Origin: JABMPR01 sp964508765 | Lineage (GTDB): Bacteria; Fidelibacterota; UBA8477; JABMPR01 | Reading direction: 5' to 3' | Assembly (NCBI GenBank): GCA_964508765.1 | Contig: CAZDVD010000008.1 | Location: forward strand, 42,770 to 106,769 | Length of the DNA: 64,000 nucleotides | Part shown: positions 26,534-34,490 of the stretch, piece after piece | Layout: each line of letters begins with the position of its first letter | Position numbering within the stretch: position 1 is the stretch's first letter | Position numbers and translations under genes: made by a program | The notes under the pieces: generated by a model | What the model saw: only the letters and a program-made list of their open reading frames with translations | What the model was told of the DNA's origin: nothing | Database searches by the model: none

Positions 26534-27844
26534 TTGGACACAAAAGCACCAGAGGGGAAACTGGGAGTATTAATTCCTGGATTAGGAGCAGTATCAACCA
26601 CATTTATTGCCGGAGTAGATGCCATCATTAACGGGCGTTCAGCTCCTATTGGAAGCGTCTCGCAGATGGGAACCATTCGTTTGGGGAAAAGGACTGAAAA
26701 TCGCAGTCCAAAGATCAAAGAATTTGTCCCTCTTGCTGAATTACAGGATCTGGTTTTTGGCGCCTGGGATATTTTTGAAGATGATGGATATCAAGCCGCT
26801 TCAAGGGCAAAGGTGCTTGAACCCCAGGATCTTGAGAAAGCTCGACCTACCCTGGAATCAGTCAAACCCATGAAAGCGGTTTTTGATAAGGAATATGTAA
26901 GAAATCTGGATGGGGTTCATAAGAAAGCTGCTCCCAATAAAATGATTTTGGCTGAAATGCTCATGGATGATATCAAAGCATTTAGGAAAACTAACAATAC
27001 CAATCGGGAAGTCATGATCTGGTGCGCCAGCACTGAGTCCTATATAGAACCTTCAGATATTCATAGCACTTTAGATAAATTTGAAGCTGCTCTTTTAAAC
27101 AATGACCCACTCATCGCTCCGAGCATGATTTACGCCTACGCCGCCTTGAAGAGTGGTGTGCCATTTCTCATGGGGGCACCCAATCTGACAGTAGATGTCC
27201 CTGCCATTCAAGAATTGGCTATGGCAGAAGGTCTGCCCATTGCCGGGAAAGACTTTAAAACGGGTCAAACCCTGATAAAAACCATCCTGGCCCCAGGACT
27301 GAAATCCAGAATGTTGGGTGTTGAGGGTTGGTTCTCAACAAATATTTTGGGTAATAGAGATGGAGAGGTTCTTGACGATCCCGGCTCATTTAAATCCAAA
27401 GAGGTTTCCAAAAAGGGAGCTCTCGATTACATCCTCCAGCCAGATACCTATCCTGAGCTCTACAAAGATCTCTACCATAAAGTTCGTATCAATTATTATC
27501 CGCCGCGTGGAGATGCCAAAGAAGGTTGGGATAATATTGATATCTTTGGGTGGATGGGCTACAAAATGCAGATCAAGATTGACTTTCTTTGTCGTGACTC
27601 CATTCTGGCAGCACCCATCGTCTTGGATCTGGTATTGTTCACTGATCTGGCTCTCCGAAGTAAAATGAGGGGCATTCAAGAATGGCTATCCTTTTACTTT
27701 AAAGCTCCAATCGTTGGTCCTGGGCTTTATCCGGAACATGACATTTTCATTCAGCTTACAAAGTTGAAGAATACCCTGCGCTGGATGATGGGTGAAGAAC
27801 TCATCACCCATGTGGGTCACGAATATTATGATAGCTACGAATAG
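26534..27844 (+). CDS. ino1: Myo-inositol-1-phosphate (inositol-3-phosphate) synthase
   Basis: NAD-dependent cyclase turning glucose-6-phosphate into inositol-3-phosphate, the first committed step of inositol lipid synthesis. 436 residues. The N-terminal Rossmann loop is GVLIPGLGAVSTTFIAG; the core shows GAPNLTVDVPAIQELA, GKDFKTGQTL, and the C-terminal GWMGYKMQIKIDFLCRDS with PIVLDLVLF. The start is a TTG at 26534 with GAGAGGAG just upstream. It is the first gene of a rightward cluster with a CDP-alcohol phosphatidyltransferase and a PAP2/Aur1-like gene. Confidence 0.95.
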   Translation: MDTKAPEGKLGVLIPGLGAVSTTFIAGVDAIINGRSAPIGSVSQMGTIRLGKRTENRSPKIKEFVPLAELQDLVFGAWDIFEDDGYQAASRAKVLEPQDLEKARPTLESVKPMKAVFDKEYVRNLDGVHKKAAPNKMILAEMLMDDIKAFRKTNNTNREVMIWCASTESYIEPSDIHSTLDKFEAALLNNDPLIAPSMIYAYAALKSGVPFLMGAPNLTVDVPAIQELAMAEGLPIAGKDFKTGQTLIKTILAPGLKSRMLGVEGWFSTNILGNRDGEVLDDPGSFKSKEVSKKGALDYILQPDTYPELYKDLYHKVRINYYPPRGDAKEGWDNIDIFGWMGYKMQIKIDFLCRDSILAAPIVLDLVLFTDLALRSKMRGIQEWLSFYFKAPIVGPGLYPEHDIFIQLTKLKNTLRWMMGEELITHVGHEYYDSYE

Positions 27845-27858
27845 AAACGTGAACAGAG

Positions 27859-28479
27859 ATGCTTGATCGTCATAATCTTGTTGAGGGCTATTATAAGGTT
27901 GTAAAATCCATTGTTTCACATTCATCCCTAGTCAGGATGAATCCCAATTCTATCTCCTTTGCAGCCTCCATTATTGGTATAATTGCCGCCATCTTTTTTA
28001 TGTTTGGCCATAGTGCCACTGCAGGAATTTTCCTGTTACTCAGCGGTACTCTGGACACACTGGATGGAACCGTAGCCCGACTTGGGGAACGAGCCAGTAA
28101 ATTTGGTGCTACTCTGGATTCCAGCCTGGATCGCTATGTTGAAATGTTTGTGTTTATGGGAATCACCTTTCATTTCAAAGATAGCCCAATGTTTTTCTGG
28201 TCATTTCTGGCCATCATGGGATCTATGATGGTGAGTTATATCAGAGCCCGCGCCCAATCTCTTGGCATCCAGGAGCTAGTTGGTTTCATGCAGCGCTTCG
28301 AAAGGTTCGTTATTTTATCTTTCGGTGCCATTCTCAATCCCTGGGGTGTGGGGTTTTTCGGTTCTGAAATTGTCCTGGAAATCTCCATCATCATTCTGGC
28401 GGTGGGAACCAATTACACTGCTTACCAACGTCTGATGATTGTTAAAAAAGTTGAGGACGATTCAACTGATCCCTCATAA
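27859..28479 (+). CDS. CDP-alcohol phosphatidyltransferase (probable phosphatidylinositol-phosphate synthase)
   Basis: 206-residue membrane enzyme. The full CDP-alcohol phosphotransferase signature is present: D66-x2-D69-G70-x2-A73-R74-x8-G83-x3-D87-x3-D91 (in DTLDGTVARLGERASKFG and TLDSSLD), which binds two metal ions and CDP-diacylglycerol. Lying 14 bp after inositol-3-phosphate synthase, the likely acceptor is inositol phosphate, giving phosphatidylinositol phosphate in the cytoplasmic membrane, as in actinobacterial and Bacteroides PIP synthases. The acceptor is an inference from context. Confidence 0.88.
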   Translation: MLDRHNLVEGYYKVVKSIVSHSSLVRMNPNSISFAASIIGIIAAIFFMFGHSATAGIFLLLSGTLDTLDGTVARLGERASKFGATLDSSLDRYVEMFVFMGITFHFKDSPMFFWSFLAIMGSMMVSYIRARAQSLGIQELVGFMQRFERFVILSFGAILNPWGVGFFGSEIVLEISIIILAVGTNYTAYQRLMIVKKVEDDSTDPS

Positions 28480-28948
28480 AGTTATTGCTATTTTCTCTGT
28501 ACTAATAGCTCAATACACGTTGGGGAAAAAGGTGGCTTTCCCTCTTGGGCTGGTTATCGGTTTGTCTGTCTATGAGATCGGGATTGTGGTGGTCCTCTCA
28601 GAATTTGTACTCATGGCTGTCATCAATCACATTTTTGATCTTTCATTTGAAAAATTTAAATGGGCCATGTATTTGAGAGACCGTTCCGAACGGATTCAGG
28701 CCCATTTGAACAAGGGGAAATGGACGGCCAGGCTGATGAGAATTGGCTGGCTGGGACCATTAGCTATAACAGCCCTGCCCTTTAGTGGTGGTGTCTGGAC
28801 AGGAACTTCGCTAGCGCGGGTCATGAATTTATCCAATAGACAGACCATGTGGGCTGTTGGAGCGGGAGCCGTTCTGGGTTGTCTTATTTTTGTCCTGGCA
28901 TCTCTGGGAATTTTAAGCATAGTAGGAATTTCAGAAGTTGGAGTGTAG
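28439..28948 (+). CDS. Small multidrug-export (Sm_multidrug_ex, COG2426) family membrane protein
   Basis: About 165 residues with four to five hydrophobic segments. The family pattern GWLGPLAITALPFSGGVWTG and a C-terminal AVGAGAVLGCLIFVLASLGI are visible. The open frame begins at a TTG at 28439 and overlaps the previous gene by 41 bp; another TTG at 28451 is possible, and neither has a clear ribosome site. The family name is historical and no substrate is established. Its place between the lipid synthase and the PAP2-like enzyme suggests handling a lipid intermediate, which is speculation. Confidence 0.75.
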   Translation: MLKKLRTIQLIPHKVIAIFSVLIAQYTLGKKVAFPLGLVIGLSVYEIGIVVVLSEFVLMAVINHIFDLSFEKFKWAMYLRDRSERIQAHLNKGKWTARLMRIGWLGPLAITALPFSGGVWTGTSLARVMNLSNRQTMWAVGAGAVLGCLIFVLASLGILSIVGISEVGV

Positions 28949-28987
28949 GAAGTTAAAGATGAGTACGATGATAGGAAATGAGGATAA

Positions 28988-29959
28988 ATGAAAACCTGGA
29001 TAAAACGGATACAAAGCCTACGCATAGAAGAAATCATTTTCCTGGTCTTCCTGGTTCCCTCCATACTGATTACTTTCCGGGCAAACTGGTATTTTTACAC
29101 CACCATGGGTGAAGATTCAAAAAAAATCGAAGGGGGCATCGCCAGAATTATTGTTACCATTATTTTGATGATGATTTTTTATTGGTTTCTCTGGTACCGG
29201 CCAGATAAGCGGGCTTTCAAGTTTATTCGCGAAGTGGCGCCCTTTATTTTCGCCATTGCCATCTACACCAATCTCCATGATACGATTCATTTTGTCAATC
29301 CCAATGATGTCCATTTTCAACTGAATGCCATTGATGAGTGGATGTTTGGTGTCTCCCCAACGGTGTGGGCTGAACAGTTCTATAGTCCCTGGTTGACAGA
29401 CTGGTTGTCATTCGCCTATATGAATTATTTCTGGATCACAGTAATTCTGGTACTTTACATGTATTACAAGGGTGAGAAGCGGGAATTTCGAACAGTAATG
29501 CTCACCATGATGTTGTGTTACTATGGCGGCTATATACTCTATATTTTGCTACCGGCTGCACCTCCGCGTCTAGCCCTAGCGGATCTGTATAGCATTAACA
29601 TTTTTAAGGGGACTTCACTCATTTCGGATAGTGCCCGTGCAATGGTGAATATCAGTTCAGCATCTGCCAGAGGGGCTTTCCCTTCACTGCATTGTACCAT
29701 CACCTTTCTTACCCTGGGAATGGCCTGGCGTTTTCACAAAGGCCTCTTCTGGATATTCATACCCATCGGTGTATCTCTGATTATAGCCACGGTCTATCTG
29801 CGACATCACTATATTGTGGATATCTATGCTGGTCTATTCCTTTGTGTAGCCGTCTGGTTTATCACACCATACATTGACAGCAAATGGCGAGCATATCAAG
29901 CCAAGAAAGGTATCATTACCCAATCACCACCTGTTTTAGCAGTCCGTGAAAAAGCCTGA
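28988..29959 (+). CDS. PAP2-superfamily membrane enzyme, Aur1-like (inositol-lipid locus, copy 2)
   Basis: 323-residue multi-span protein paralogous to that at 25333. Active-site elements: RGAFPSLHCTITFLTLGMAW (H235) and YLRHHYIVDIYAG (H274, D278). An upstream LPAAPPRLAL corresponds to the substrate loop. As the last gene of the inositol cluster it may move phosphoinositol to a lipid acceptor, or dephosphorylate phosphatidylinositol phosphate. Two paralogues in one locus suggest that one does each job, but I cannot assign which. Confidence 0.85.
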   Translation: MKTWIKRIQSLRIEEIIFLVFLVPSILITFRANWYFYTTMGEDSKKIEGGIARIIVTIILMMIFYWFLWYRPDKRAFKFIREVAPFIFAIAIYTNLHDTIHFVNPNDVHFQLNAIDEWMFGVSPTVWAEQFYSPWLTDWLSFAYMNYFWITVILVLYMYYKGEKREFRTVMLTMMLCYYGGYILYILLPAAPPRLALADLYSINIFKGTSLISDSARAMVNISSASARGAFPSLHCTITFLTLGMAWRFHKGLFWIFIPIGVSLIIATVYLRHHYIVDIYAGLFLCVAVWFITPYIDSKWRAYQAKKGIITQSPPVLAVREKA

Positions 29960-30026
29960 GATTAAGCGGTTCAATACTTAGGTGTTTTTGTTAAGGCTCA
30001 GATTCCAGGCAGTGTAATATTTCATC

Positions 30027-31001
30027 ATGCGTCAGTTCTCAATCAATATATTGTTACTCCTCACTCTGCTTGCTGGAATGGTCCTGGCCGCAGAACCTAA
30101 ATGCAGCTATTGTAAAAAAGCCATCACAGGCAGCTATATCACCGTTGATGGCAAAGCCTACCACAAAGATTGTTACCGGGATCATGTTCAACCAAGATGC
30201 GAATATTGTGGGAAGATTATCGATGGAAAATACACCATTTTGGATGGGAAGCAGTATCACCCCGCTTGTTATACCAATCACATCCTGCCGAAATGTGCGA
30301 TTTGTGGTGAACCTCTCCAGGGTAAATACTACACAGACTACTGGGGAAATTCGTTTCACGCTAGCCATTCCTCAGAATTGCCGGAATGCAGTACCTGTGG
30401 ACGCCTGATTTGTGAAGAATTAACCAGGGGTGGGTTCGAGCTTAGTGATGGACGCTATATTTGCGGTATCTGCAATGAAACGGCAGTAACAGGTGACTTT
30501 CTCCTGGAATCCTCATTGTCTTATGTATGCCGACTACTGGAATCGAATGGGATAGATAATTTGCCTGATGAAATTCCCATTACGCTGGTGGATCAGCGAC
30601 GATTGAAACAACTTGCTTCAGCCTATTCTGATGCCATGCATGGTTTCACAGATCACAATATTCAGACCTTGAATGATAAAGTCATATCAAAGGACAGCCA
30701 CATCTATATCCTGTCCCATTTACCCCTGACCATGTTTAGAGCAATCCTGGCTCATGAGCTCATGCACGTCTATCTTTTTGAAAGGGATCTGGATTTGCGA
30801 TCTGATATCCGTGAGGGCTTCTGTAATCTGGGTGCTGCCATGGTTTATCAAGACACACCCTCTGAGTATGCTAAATTTAGACTCCTGAATATGGAAAAAA
30901 GTCAGGATCCAGACTATGGGTATGGATATCGAAAAATGTCCAAGTTATTAGATCAACGAGGCTGGAGCTATCTCCTTGAAACCCTGGATACCATACGCTA
31001 A
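30027..31001 (+). CDS. Secreted LIM/zinc-finger and DA1-like metallopeptidase
   Basis: 324 residues. A signal peptide (residues 1-21, ending LAGMVLAA) is followed by zinc-finger repeats: C26-x2-C29-x16-H46-x2-C49, C58-x2-C61-x16-H78-x2-C81, then C90-x2-C93, C121-x2-C124 and C146-x2-C149. The C-terminal domain carries the zinc-peptidase motif AHELMH (residues 242-247) and, 16 residues on, REGFCN with a probable third ligand E263. By eye, order and spacing follow the eukaryotic DA1 peptidases: FHKACYRE/YHKDCYRD, GRKLC/GRYIC, LAHEMMH/LAHELMH, VEEGICQ/IREGFCN. DA1 is a ubiquitin-activated peptidase in plants; the bacterial substrate is unknown, and export here rules out a ubiquitin link. No ubiquitin-interaction motif is seen. 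It stands alone before the tRNAs. Confidence 0.87.
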   Translation: MRQFSINILLLLTLLAGMVLAAEPKCSYCKKAITGSYITVDGKAYHKDCYRDHVQPRCEYCGKIIDGKYTILDGKQYHPACYTNHILPKCAICGEPLQGKYYTDYWGNSFHASHSSELPECSTCGRLICEELTRGGFELSDGRYICGICNETAVTGDFLLESSLSYVCRLLESNGIDNLPDEIPITLVDQRRLKQLASAYSDAMHGFTDHNIQTLNDKVISKDSHIYILSHLPLTMFRAILAHELMHVYLFERDLDLRSDIREGFCNLGAAMVYQDTPSEYAKFRLLNMEKSQDPDYGYGYRKMSKLLDQRGWSYLLETLDTIR

Positions 31002-31103
31002 TCCCCATTGTTCTCTCTGAAAAGTTTAGCGCCTCTAGCTAATTATTCTTATAATATTATTCCAGACTAGGGAGATTTGATACAGGATTAGCGAAGTATA
31101 TAA

Positions 31104-31137
31104 ACAAAAAAACCCGATCTTTCGATCGGGTTTTTTG
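31104..31137. terminator. Rho-independent terminator after the tRNAs
   Basis: AACCCGAT and ATCGGGTT pair around CTTTCG, with A and T runs on both sides. It starts at the 3' end of tRNA-Glu on the minus strand and can also end transcription of the DA1-like gene. Confidence 0.9.
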
Positions 31138-31209
31138 TGATCCCTAGGAGAATTGAACTCCTGTTGCGAGAATGAAAATCTCGAGTCCTAACCACTAGAC
31201 GAAGGGACC
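31138..31209 (-). tRNA. tRNA-Glu (anticodon TTC)
   Basis: The minus strand folds into a cloverleaf: acceptor GGTCCCT with AGGGATC (one G-U), D-arm GTCTAGTGGTTAGGAC, anticodon loop containing TTC, and T-arm AGGAG-TTCAATT-CTCCT. The 3' CCA is not encoded. Confidence 0.95.
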
Positions 31210-31278
31210 AGTTTTCAAAGCGCGAAAAAAAAATATTTACATTCGAAAAGAACGCAAATAAAAATTCATCGGCTATCA

Positions 31279-31355
31279 TGGGGTGAACGGTCGGGATTGA
31301 ACCGACGACCACGCGGACCACAACCGCGCGCTCTACCAACTGAGCTACGCCCACC
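31279..31355 (-). tRNA. tRNA-His (anticodon GTG)
   Basis: Cloverleaf on the minus strand with acceptor GTGGGCG and CGTTCAC, the extra G-1 (31355) paired with discriminator C73 as in tRNA-His, anticodon GTG, and T-arm GTCGG-TTCAATC-CCGAC. Unlike the neighbouring tRNA-Glu, CCA is encoded. The two are probably co-transcribed. Confidence 0.96.
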
Positions 31356-31426
31356 ATGCATACTTTAAAAAGCGGGTCAATATATACGGGTGGAAATGCT
31401 CCTCCAAACGCTTTTAGTGAGGTCTT

Positions 31427-32671
31427 TTATCCTAATTTTTTAGGAACCAGATTCCTCGTGAGTTGGCTGTAAACAGGGATTCCACCTGAATATTCAGGCC
31501 AGAGTTCGCCCTCGATCAAAGGTTGGCAATAGGTTCTAAATGCCTCAGTGACATGGAAACCATCTTCGCGAATATACTCAGCAGGAAGCACTTTCTCCTT
31601 GTTGGCGATGTTAACTATATCTGTATGGCCAACTGACCAGGAGTAAGGTGTATCGGAATCTCTGACAATAGTTACCATCTGACCATTAAGACCTTCAGCT
31701 GCCAGACGTACAGCTTCTTTTCCAACCGCAATGGCCTGCTCCACATCTGTTTTGGATGCGATGTGACGACCGGAGCGCTGAAAGTAATCTGGTAAGGCGT
31801 TGTGGACTTTAATCTGAAGTTTGCTCTTTATCAGGTTGGAAATGAAATCACCAGCTCCACCAAGCTGAGTGTGTCCAAACATATCCACAGTACCAGCATC
31901 GGCGACAAATTTACCCGCTTCATTCTGTAACCCTTCGGAAACAGCGATGACGCAATATCCAACTTTGGCCCGAATTCTTTCTACTTCTGCAAGGAAGGCT
32001 TCTTCTCTGAAGGCTATTTCGGGAAGAAGAATGATGTGCGGACCTTCATTTTCATTAAGACCGGCCATAGCTGTTGAGGCTGCTATCCAACCAGCATGGC
32101 GACCCATAGTTTCAGCTACAAAGGCTTTGGTACTGTCATGATGCATAGAAGCCACATCAAAGGAAGCTTCACGCAATGAAACTGCATTGTATTTTGCTAC
32201 GGATCCAAATCCAGGGCTGTTGTCTGTCACCGGAAGATCATTATCTACTGTTTTGGGTACACCAATACAGGTGACATCATAACCCATGTCATGTGAAAGC
32301 TGGGAAATTTTGTGAGCTGTGTCCATTGAGTCATTGCCACCATTATAAAAGAAGTAGCGGACATCATGAGCCTTGAAGACTTCAATAATTTTTTCGAAAT
32401 CAGCGCGATTTTTCTCAAGTGAGGGTAGCTTTTTACGGCAGGATCCAAAAGCTGCTGAGGGTGTGAAGGGAAGTCGATCTATATCAGTTGGGCTTTCCTG
32501 ACTGATATCGACCAGATTCTCTTCCAGGACGCCATTGATTCCATAGAGTCCACCATAGATGTTGTCAATGATACCTGATTTCTGGGCTGCCTTAATTACA
32601 CCATAGGCAGATCCGTTTATGACACTGGTGACACCGCCCGATTGGGCGTATACCGCATTCGCTTTAGCCAT
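31427..32671 (-). CDS. 6-phosphofructokinase, probably pyrophosphate-dependent
   Basis: Glycolytic enzyme of 414 residues. The phosphoryl-donor site reads YNGGNDS, with Asp at 114 where ATP-dependent enzymes have Gly, followed by GVPKTVDND with Lys140; these two residues mark PPi-dependent phosphofructokinases. The sugar-phosphate site shows MGRHAGWIAA. A PPi enzyme works reversibly, serving glycolysis and gluconeogenesis. It is last in a leftward run with a 47-codon gene and thyX. PPi dependence is inferred from residues, not shown. Confidence 0.9.
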   Translation of the reverse strand: MAKANAVYAQSGGVTSVINGSAYGVIKAAQKSGIIDNIYGGLYGINGVLEENLVDISQESPTDIDRLPFTPSAAFGSCRKKLPSLEKNRADFEKIIEVFKAHDVRYFFYNGGNDSMDTAHKISQLSHDMGYDVTCIGVPKTVDNDLPVTDNSPGFGSVAKYNAVSLREASFDVASMHHDSTKAFVAETMGRHAGWIAASTAMAGLNENEGPHIILLPEIAFREEAFLAEVERIRAKVGYCVIAVSEGLQNEAGKFVADAGTVDMFGHTQLGGAGDFISNLIKSKLQIKVHNALPDYFQRSGRHIASKTDVEQAIAVGKEAVRLAAEGLNGQMVTIVRDSDTPYSWSVGHTDIVNIANKEKVLPAEYIREDGFHVTEAFRTYCQPLIEGELWPEYSGGIPVYSQLTRNLVPKKLG

Positions 32672-32709
32672 TTTTAATTTTCTCCATTTTTAAATCTAAC
32701 CAAAAGGAC

Positions 32710-32853
32710 TTAAGAAATTCTCTCACCGGATTTAAAATCCTTATCCAGCACATTAAGTTCTTTCAATTTATCTTCCAATTTATTGAGGCGGGAGTTGGCA
32801 ATCATCGCAAAAGCGAGTCCAGCCAATCCAAATACAAATCCAATTGTTTCCAT
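32710..32853 (-). CDS. Small single-span membrane peptide (47 aa)
   Basis: ATG at 32853, preceded by AAGGAATA, to a TAA at 32710. It encodes a hydrophobic segment (IGFVFGLAGLAFAMIANS) followed by a charged amphipathic helix rich in Lys, Glu and Leu (RLNKLEDKLKELNVL). It starts 6 bp after thyX and ends 38 bp before the PPi-PFK start, so it sits in a probable three-gene transcript. No family recognised; the anchor-plus-coiled-coil shape suggests a membrane adaptor. Confidence 0.6.
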   Translation of the reverse strand: METIGFVFGLAGLAFAMIANSRLNKLEDKLKELNVLDKDFKSGERIS

Positions 32854-32859
32854 TATTCC

Positions 32860-33561
32860 TTACCAGTTTCGTGCTTTTCGGATGGCTTTGATAGCATAGG
32901 GTGCTGCCTCTTCAGCCAGGTCCAGTAGTTTGAGAGCGTATTGTTGAATTTCCCACTGTGCGCCAGGATGAATTCGTAATTCAACAAAGTGAATCAAATT
33001 ATGGAGGTTTACCGTGGCATACATCTCAGTATACATGTTTTGGGGAAGCACCATGCGGGCTTGCTCTCGGGCAACTCCTTGCTTGATCAAATCTTCATAG
33101 AATTCAAAAGCTCCAGATGTATGTGCGCTTACCAGATCATGAATGTTTTTTCCGTCTTTGGTTTCTTCCATGAGATCATCTGTGCTAGCTTGTCGATTGG
33201 TCTCGGCCTGCTGCCTATATGCCTTGGGGACATAGAATTCAAGATTCATTGAAGTATAGCGGCGACTGATCTCATTATAGGACCAGGTGCGATGGCGATG
33301 CCATTGGCGGGTCACAAAAAGAGGGCACTTGATATGAAAAGTAAAGGCGACATGTTCAAAAGGGGAGGTGTGTCGTTCATCGGCGAGATATTGAATGAGG
33401 ACTTTATCCTTCTCATCCAGCTCTTCACGGCGTTTACCGAAGGATACTCTGGCACCATTGACAATTTCTATATCGGAGCCCATGGTGTTGATGAGACGAA
33501 CAAAACTGATCCCATCACTCAGCACATCAAATGCTTCGAATTGTTTTGAATCATTACTCAT
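32860..33561 (-). CDS. thyX: Flavin-dependent thymidylate synthase
   Basis: Makes dTMP from dUMP using FAD and methylenetetrahydrofolate. The ThyX motif RHRTWSYNEISRRY (R-H-R-x7-S fold variant with S-x-N-E-x-S-x-R-Y) lies at residues 89-102, with ERHTSPFEH earlier and the C-terminal QWEIQQYA. I start at ATG 33561, preceded by GAAGGGAAA, not at the open-frame start 14 codons upstream. That leaves 1 bp after the preceding CysQ-like gene, indicating an operon. The use of ThyX instead of ThyA spares the folate pool, which fits the pabA-pabB pair nearby only loosely. Confidence 0.95.
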   Translation of the reverse strand: MSNDSKQFEAFDVLSDGISFVRLINTMGSDIEIVNGARVSFGKRREELDEKDKVLIQYLADERHTSPFEHVAFTFHIKCPLFVTRQWHRHRTWSYNEISRRYTSMNLEFYVPKAYRQQAETNRQASTDDLMEETKDGKNIHDLVSAHTSGAFEFYEDLIKQGVAREQARMVLPQNMYTEMYATVNLHNLIHFVELRIHPGAQWEIQQYALKLLDLAEEAAPYAIKAIRKARNW

Positions 33562-33562
33562 T

Positions 33563-34351
33563 TTATTTCCCTTCACGTGCATTGAATCTTCCAATAAATG
33601 CATCCACCAATTTTTTATTACCGCCTGTCATTCCCGGTTTGATGATGATGTCTGGCTGGTTGTATAATATTGCATTCCCCGTAATGGTTTTCATATCACC
33701 ACCTAAGGCCAATATGAGCGCATGTCCAGCACAGACATCCCATTCGTTTTTGGGACGTAAAGTAACAAAAAAGTCCTGCTGACCAGCAGCAACGAGACCA
33801 AGCTTGTAGGCGACGCTCCCGATAGGGATTAATTTTTTAAACTCATCAACCCAGGGTTCCCAGAGACCTCGCCGAGTTTCAGAACGACTGTTTAAACATC
33901 CAACGCTTTTTAACTGAGTTTCCTGGCAAAGGGTAGCCTTTTCATCTTGGTACCAGACCACACCACTCTCGTCGGTTCTGATGAGTTCTTTGGTGACCGG
34001 ATTGTAGAGCACGCCCAGTATGGGAGTTCCATTTTGAACCAGACCGATTGAGGTCACGAAATGAGGGACTCCCTCGATAAACTCCTTGGTTCCATCCAGG
34101 GGATCAACGATCCAGACAAACTCTTTGTCAAGACGCTCTGGTGAGTCAACAGTTTCCTCAGATAACCACCCGAATTCCGGGGTTGCATCCATAAGAAATT
34201 GTTTCAAAAAGGTATCTGCTTCGTGGTCGGCAGTGGTTACAGGGTTGTGGTAGCTTTTGTCCCGGATCTCATAATCATTTTTGTAATATTTGAGGAGAAT
34301 ATCGCCTGCTTTTAAGGCGGCGTCGACAGCCAGGGTATGTAGATTTATCAT
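33563..34351 (-). CDS. CysQ-like 3'(2'),5'-bisphosphate nucleotidase / inositol monophosphatase family
   Basis: Mg2+- or Li+-sensitive phosphatase fold, about 262 residues from my chosen ATG at 34351 (a longer frame starts with TTG at 34399). The metal-binding signature is WIVDPLDGTKEFIEGVPHF, and the second motif is EWDVCAGHALILALGG. The GTKEF form is characteristic of CysQ, which removes adenosine 3',5'-bisphosphate made by sulfotransferases and PAPS reductase; a sulfotransferase gene is at 48503. Because an inositol cluster is also nearby, inositol monophosphatase activity is an alternative. Confidence 0.88.
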   Translation of the reverse strand: MINLHTLAVDAALKAGDILLKYYKNDYEIRDKSYHNPVTTADHEADTFLKQFLMDATPEFGWLSEETVDSPERLDKEFVWIVDPLDGTKEFIEGVPHFVTSIGLVQNGTPILGVLYNPVTKELIRTDESGVVWYQDEKATLCQETQLKSVGCLNSRSETRRGLWEPWVDEFKKLIPIGSVAYKLGLVAAGQQDFFVTLRPKNEWDVCAGHALILALGGDMKTITGNAILYNQPDIIIKPGMTGGNKKLVDAFIGRFNAREGK

Positions 34352-34490
34352 GGGCGTATCATAACATTTTGCACCCCTTCGTGCCAGTTCGTATTTCAAG
34401 AAATTAAATCGGTCTAAAACGGAAAAGGGAACAGCAGATGTGGGGGTTATTCCTCCTTTAATAGATCAGGAATCACAATATCTGTGCGCT

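Noticed and set aside
31088..31357. 89-residue frame (minus strand) with GVAQLVERAVVVRVVVGSIP
   Set aside because: It is the translation of tRNA-Glu and tRNA-His genes, a well-known false gene.
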